Source: Planctomycetaceae bacterium (lineage in GTDB: Bacteria > Planctomycetota > Planctomycetia > Pirellulales > Thermoguttaceae). Taken from it: DNA of 9,898 nt. The stretch lies in contig JAIROD010000343.1 of the NCBI GenBank assembly GCA_031257725.1, positions 1 to 9,898 of the forward strand. The letters run 5' to 3'. Numbering within the stretch: position 1 is the stretch's first letter; each line of letters opens with the position of its first letter. This document shows, one piece after another, positions 6,498 through 9,898 of this stretch. The notes beneath the pieces are model-generated. The model did no database searches and was not told the DNA's origin. It saw only the letters and a program-made list of their open reading frames with translations. The position numbers and the translations under genes were made by a program.

Positions 6498-6585
6498 TTA
6501 TTCAGTAGAATATATTATCAGGAAATACTCATCAGGTAGGGTATCAAAAGGTTGCCTACCATCGAATGACCAATCTACTGAATAA
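6498..6585. repeat. 88-bp nested palindrome
   Basis: A 12-bp perfect inverted repeat, TTATTCAGTAGA (6498-6509) and its complement (6574-6585), encloses a second one, GGTAGG (6535-6540) / CCTACC (6555-6560). The inner segment shares CCTTTTGATAC (minus strand) with 3178-3188, next to a GTTGCCTACC tract there as well, which links it to the 2961-3348 element. It lies 13 nt after the RND stop codon. It is probably a small non-autonomous relative of the larger repeat. Confidence 0.7.
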
Positions 6586-6625
6586 TTACAAAAATATTTT
6601 TAGGTAACTTTTAAAAACCTATTTT

Positions 6626-6657
6626 TTGTAGAGATACAATGCATTGCGTCTCTACAA
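6626..6657. repeat. 32-bp palindrome, TTGTAGAGA-type
   Basis: Positions 6626-6641 pair with 6642-6657 with no loop, except for a T-G wobble (6635/6648) and an A-C mismatch (6636/6647). The outer arms are TTGTAGAGA and TCTCTACAA around CAATGCATTG. Very similar palindromes are, from memory, dispersed in many copies in cyanobacteria and some other phyla. It lies about 75 nt upstream of the ATPase gene. Besides this and the 6498-6585 palindrome, the 6486-6732 gap shows only AT-rich sequence. Confidence 0.8.
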
Positions 6658-6732
6658 GACCGCGATTTAAAGTAGCAAGAGCATATTGATCAAGTTATTT
6701 TTGCGTGTTGCCCAATTGCCGGAAGTATAATC

Positions 6733-7806
6733 ATGAATATTTCAATAACAGTAAGTCAAAAGGAGCTTATGAATGTACTGCTTAATGTGGCGGTAGTTCG
6801 TCCGGTTTTTATTTGGGGTGCGCCGGGTATTGGTAAAAGTTCGTTGGTGGAACAATTTGCCAATGAACTTGGTCTTTCCTGTGTGTCTCTTTTGGGCAGT
6901 CAACTTGCACCGGAAGACATTATCGGCGTACCACAAATTATTGACGGTAAAAGTGTATTTTGTCCGCCGCGAATTATTGCGCAAGAAAAACCTTATTGTC
7001 TTTTTCTGGATGAACTCAACGCCTGTTCTCAAGAAGTTCAAAAAAGTTTTTACAGTCTTATTCACGACCGGCGTATTGGTGAATACTTTTTACCTGACGG
7101 GTCTATTGTAATTGGTGCGGGAAATCGCACTCAAGATAATGCTATCGTTAAACCCATGTCCTCGGCGTTGATTAACCGAATGTTTCATGTCGAACTTATT
7201 GCCTCGCCGCGTGATTGGCTCGAATGGGCAGGCGCAAACAATATTCATCAATATATTCTTGAGTACATCGGCTTGCGACCGGATCACCTTTGGCGGCAAC
7301 CGCCCAAAACCGAAGAACCTTTTTCCACTCCGCGATCATGGCACCTTCTTTCGGATGCACTTCACAGTTTCGGAAATACAATCAACGATAAACAACTTGA
7401 AATTCTTGCGTCGGGTTGTCTTTCACCACAACATGCCGTTCAGTTTCGCGCTTTTATAAAACAAATTCGTAACCGTTACGTTCTCGCCCGAATGATCAAA
7501 GGCGAACAGAATTGGCCTTCAAAACCGGAAGACCGCGACGCTCTTTATTTCCTTGCGCAAAGTTTTCGTACGCAACTTGTCAAAGAACTCCCGCCCGATA
7601 AAAGTAAACTTTCTTCTCACACCATCGAACTCAGTTTACGGGCAAAAGCCATGATGCGGGACTTAGCCAATATTAGTTTAGAGATTGCACAAATGACCGT
7701 TGCCGCGCCGGACGATCCGAATGAAAAATCGTTACTGCCGGATTGGTTTCTGGTGGAATTGGTGCGGGATTTGCCCAAACTTGCCGAAAAAAAATCGGGA
7801 AAATAG
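6733..7806 (+). CDS. MoxR-like AAA+ ATPase
   Basis: This 357-aa ATPase has Walker A GAPGIGKS (29-36) and Walker B CLFLDEL (89-95, with Asp93-Glu94). Sensor 1 is in GAGNR (Asn131) and an arginine-finger candidate is Arg149 in ALINRM. The insert typical of MoxR proteins, SQLAPEDIIGVP (56-67), and DRRIGEYFLPDG (112-123) are present. Members pair with VWA-domain proteins and use ATP to remodel or mature client proteins, as in RavA-ViaA and MoxR/CbbQ systems. It is cytoplasmic, with no signal peptide or membrane segment. GGAAG (6721-6725) lies 7 nt before the ATG and supports this start. The zincin/VWA gene starts 9 nt after its stop, so the two are surely co-transcribed and probably form one complex. 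The C-terminal third (about 240-357) is helical with no motif I can name. The client is unknown. Confidence 0.93.
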   Translation: MNISITVSQKELMNVLLNVAVVRPVFIWGAPGIGKSSLVEQFANELGLSCVSLLGSQLAPEDIIGVPQIIDGKSVFCPPRIIAQEKPYCLFLDELNACSQEVQKSFYSLIHDRRIGEYFLPDGSIVIGAGNRTQDNAIVKPMSSALINRMFHVELIASPRDWLEWAGANNIHQYILEYIGLRPDHLWRQPPKTEEPFSTPRSWHLLSDALHSFGNTINDKQLEILASGCLSPQHAVQFRAFIKQIRNRYVLARMIKGEQNWPSKPEDRDALYFLAQSFRTQLVKELPPDKSKLSSHTIELSLRAKAMMRDLANISLEIAQMTVAAPDDPNEKSLLPDWFLVELVRDLPKLAEKKSGK

Positions 7807-7815
7807 GAAAAAACA

Positions 7816-9702
7816 ATGTCCAGAAAACAAAAACATAAACAAATACCGGAAGAAAAAGATATAAAAGTCCGGCATTTCAATCAAGGTCTTGAAATGTTGT
7901 CAAAACATACGATCTTTTATTCGTTACTTTCTTGCGCGGAAATTTTAAGCGAGAAATATGAATTTAACGGTTACGCAAAAGTGTATCGTAACGGTAAAAT
8001 TCTTTGTTCGACGAGCCGTTATGCCGAACCCAATGAATGGATGCATTTGATTGCCCATTGTTTGCTTCACTTGGGAATGGGACATTTCGACTTGGCACGG
8101 TTTAATTTGAAACATCTTGATCCTAATGATACAAAAATCGATCAACGAAATTCTTTATTGATTTGGAATTATGCTTGTGATCTTGTTGTGGAGCGTTTTT
8201 TGGCGGATATTAAACTTGGTTCCCGTCCTCCTGATCCGCGAACTCCCGAATATACGGCGGTTTTGCCAACCGGAATCAATGACGAAATGCGTATTTTTGA
8301 TCGTTTATTGCGGGACGGAACAGAGGGATATTCCGGTTTTGGGACAATGAATGTCAACAATCCCGATATGATTTTCACCGAAGACAAAGCGGATCGTATT
8401 TTTAACGTATCGACGAAACTAAAATGGACGGAAATTTTTGCAACGGGTTTGTCGCGGGCGGTACGCAATGCGGTTAATGTTGCGGGCGGATTAAATCCTG
8501 AACCAATTGAGAAGGAAAGCAATATTCAGACATTGGCAATACGAACGAAAAATTGGTTTATATCAAAGTATCCTTTATTGGGAGCGATAGCCGCTGCGTT
8601 CAAGATTATTGAGAAACCGGATATTTGTAATCGAATGGATATTCGTATTGCGGCGGTTTCATCTTTGTTACAGGAGATTTATATCAATCCGGCGGCTGGA
8701 TTGAATGAGATGGAATATCGTTTTGTTATTGCCCACGAATTGCTTCATGCCGCGTTACGTCACGATGTGCGGCACCAATGGCGTAATGCTTATTTTTGGA
8801 ATGTTGCCTGTGATTATGTCATCAACATCTGGCTTACGGAAATGGGGATCGGCAACCGTCCTAACAATGTGTTGTATGACGAACAACTCAAAGGTTTGTC
8901 CGCTGAATCGGTGTATGATATTATCGTAACTGACTTGCGTCGTCTTCGTAAACTTGCAACATTGCGCGGCGTCGGATTGGGTGATATTTTGTCGCAAGAA
9001 AAAGTACATTGGGACAGCGAAGCCGGAATTAATCTTGACAATTTTTATCGTCGTACTCTGGCGGAGGGACTTTATTATCATCAGGAACAAGGCAGAGGCG
9101 ATTTGCCGCTGAGTCTTGTTGAGGAGATTCGTGCGCTTTTGCATCCGCCGATTCCTTGGGATGTGGAACTTGCCCGTTGGTTTGACGAATATTTTACGCC
9201 GATAGAAAAAAAGCGTTCTTATTCGCGTCCGTCGCGCCGTCAATCATCGACGCCGGATATTCCGCGGCCTTCATGGGTGATTTCAAAAGGGGCGTTGGAT
9301 GGTCGGACATTTGGAGTTATTCTTGATACGTCGGGTTCAATGGGTCGGGCGTTATTGGCTTCGGCACTTGGGGCAATTGCCAGTTATTCGGCGGCGCGTG
9401 ATGTTCCGGCGGTGAGAGTGATTTTTTGTGACGCAGCCGCTTATGATCAAGGTTACATGAAACCGGAAGATATTGCGGGTAATGTCAAAATACAAGGACG
9501 CGGCGGTACAATATTGCAACACGGTATTGATCTCCTTGACCAAGCGGAAGATTTTCCTAAAACGGCGCCGATACTCATGATCACCGACGGTTTTTGTGAA
9601 CCGCGACTTACATTTTATGGTCGGGAACATGCCTACCTCATACCTGAAGGTAGAATATTACCCTTTCCGCCAAAAGGAAAAATATTCAGATTTCGTAACT
9701 AA
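7816..9702 (+). CDS. DUF2201-type metallopeptidase-like/VWA protein with a duplicated zincin domain
   Basis: This 628-aa partner of the MoxR-like ATPase has three parts. The first (about 1-230) contains IAHCLLHLGMGH (79-90) and WNYACD (117-122). The second (about 240-480) contains IAHELLHAALRH (305-316) and WNVACD (328-333). The same two motifs in the same order point to an internal duplication, in which only the second copy keeps the catalytic Glu (Glu308) between His307 and His311; the first has Cys82 instead and is probably inactive. The third part (about 495-628) is a VWA-like domain with MIDAS residues in DTSGSM (Asp504, Ser506, Ser508), Thr565 in GRGGT and Asp591 in ITDG. DUF2201 proteins usually have one metallopeptidase-like and one VWA-like part, so the extra N-terminal copy makes this one long. 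AGGA at 7806-7809, overlapping the ATPase stop, serves as ribosome site. Proteolysis is not shown; the HELLH fold might only bind metal. Confidence 0.88.
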   Translation: MSRKQKHKQIPEEKDIKVRHFNQGLEMLSKHTIFYSLLSCAEILSEKYEFNGYAKVYRNGKILCSTSRYAEPNEWMHLIAHCLLHLGMGHFDLARFNLKHLDPNDTKIDQRNSLLIWNYACDLVVERFLADIKLGSRPPDPRTPEYTAVLPTGINDEMRIFDRLLRDGTEGYSGFGTMNVNNPDMIFTEDKADRIFNVSTKLKWTEIFATGLSRAVRNAVNVAGGLNPEPIEKESNIQTLAIRTKNWFISKYPLLGAIAAAFKIIEKPDICNRMDIRIAAVSSLLQEIYINPAAGLNEMEYRFVIAHELLHAALRHDVRHQWRNAYFWNVACDYVINIWLTEMGIGNRPNNVLYDEQLKGLSAESVYDIIVTDLRRLRKLATLRGVGLGDILSQEKVHWDSEAGINLDNFYRRTLAEGLYYHQEQGRGDLPLSLVEEIRALLHPPIPWDVELARWFDEYFTPIEKKRSYSRPSRRQSSTPDIPRPSWVISKGALDGRTFGVILDTSGSMGRALLASALGAIASYSAARDVPAVRVIFCDAAAYDQGYMKPEDIAGNVKIQGRGGTILQHGIDLLDQAEDFPKTAPILMITDGFCEPRLTFYGREHAYLIPEGRILPFPPKGKIFRFRN

Positions 9703-9704
9703 AA

Positions 9705-9740
9705 ACAGTCTCATTGGTAACTGTCTATTTTAATTTTTAT
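9705..9740 (+). terminator. Weak terminator-like hairpin after the zincin/VWA gene
   Basis: ACAGT (9705-9709) pairs with ACTGT (9720-9724) around a 10-nt loop, followed by the T-rich stretch CTATTTTAATTTTTAT. The stem is only 5 bp, so termination here is a guess; its position 3 nt after the stop codon is the main support. Confidence 0.25.
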
Positions 9741-9741
9741 T

Positions 9742-9833
9742 AGTCCTGCAAGGACGACACTTTATTAACCGTATGCTTTAGCATACGGATAGGGCAAACA
9801 CACTACAAAGTCCCGCAGGGACGACACTTTATT
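9742..9833. repeat. Two 25-nt hairpin repeats flanking an 8-bp-stem hairpin
   Basis: Near-identical 25-nt units lie at 9742-9766 and 9809-9833 (23 of 25). Each starts with a 5-bp hairpin with a GCA loop (GTCCT-GCA-AGGAC at 9743-9755; GTCCC-GCA-GGGAC at 9810-9822) and ends GACACTTTATT. The two differences are a T-A pair in one and a C-G pair in the other, so the stem is kept. Between them CCGTATGC (9769-9776) and GCATACGG (9781-9788) form a perfect 8-bp hairpin with a TTTA loop. No T-run follows the stems. It resembles a dispersed palindromic repeat cluster; the rest of 9703-9898 shows no gene. Confidence 0.75.
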
Positions 9834-9898
9834 GGATCAATGTATTCGATTACTGTTTGGAAATTTTTAATTGTCTGAACGAAGAGTTTTAAAATCAC

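Noticed and set aside
6726..6731. TATAAT just before the ATPase start
   Set aside because: Transcription from it would begin after the ATG at 6733; the position fits the Shine-Dalgarno spacer instead.
9742..9833. CRISPR-like array
   Set aside because: There are only two repeats, each a short hairpin unit, with a palindrome in the gap instead of spacers and no cas genes.

Overview
The window looks like part of a bacterial chromosome of moderate GC (about 45% by eye) from an environmental or gut-type bacterium. A PduT-like microcompartment shell protein, a secreted BNR_4 polysaccharide-lyase-like protein, an AAA+/VWA pair, weak or absent Shine-Dalgarno sites and many intergenic palindromes together suggest the Planctomycetota or a related PVC lineage. 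This is inference; no rRNA or marker gene is present to settle it.

Layout: positions 1-2851 carry leftward genes. Read in the direction of transcription, a sigma70-like promoter (1327-1354) precedes a small MNT-type nucleotidyltransferase (926-1252). An overlapping start of a HEPN gene follows and stops after 31 codons (844-939). Then comes a PduT-like tandem-BMC shell protein with a conserved Cys38 (248-802). Farther right, also leftward, is a secreted BNR_4-family protein (1490-2851). The divergent intergenic region 2852-3407 holds an approximately 390-bp nested palindromic element.

Positions 3408-9702 carry rightward genes: a CzcA-like heavy-metal RND pump without its adaptor or outer-membrane partners (3408-6485), then a two-gene unit of a MoxR-like AAA+ ATPase (6733-7806) and, 9 nt later, a 628-aa protein (7816-9702). 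That protein has a degenerate metallopeptidase copy (HCLLH), an intact copy (HELLH) and a C-terminal VWA-like domain with an intact MIDAS. The ATPase and the zincin/VWA protein probably act together as a chaperone or protein-remodelling system.

All the larger gaps between genes contain hairpin-forming repeats except 1253-1489, where only the promoter candidate was seen. The repeats are a 30-bp-stem palindrome at 1-66, an imperfect one at 139-206, the nested element at 2961-3348, an 88-bp nested palindrome at 6498-6585, a 32-bp palindrome at 6626-6657, and a pair of compensatorily varying hairpins at 9742-9833. The most unusual points are the pseudo-zincin/zincin/VWA architecture, the truncated HEPN toxin joined to a lone shell-protein gene, and the nested palindromes sharing one 19-bp core.
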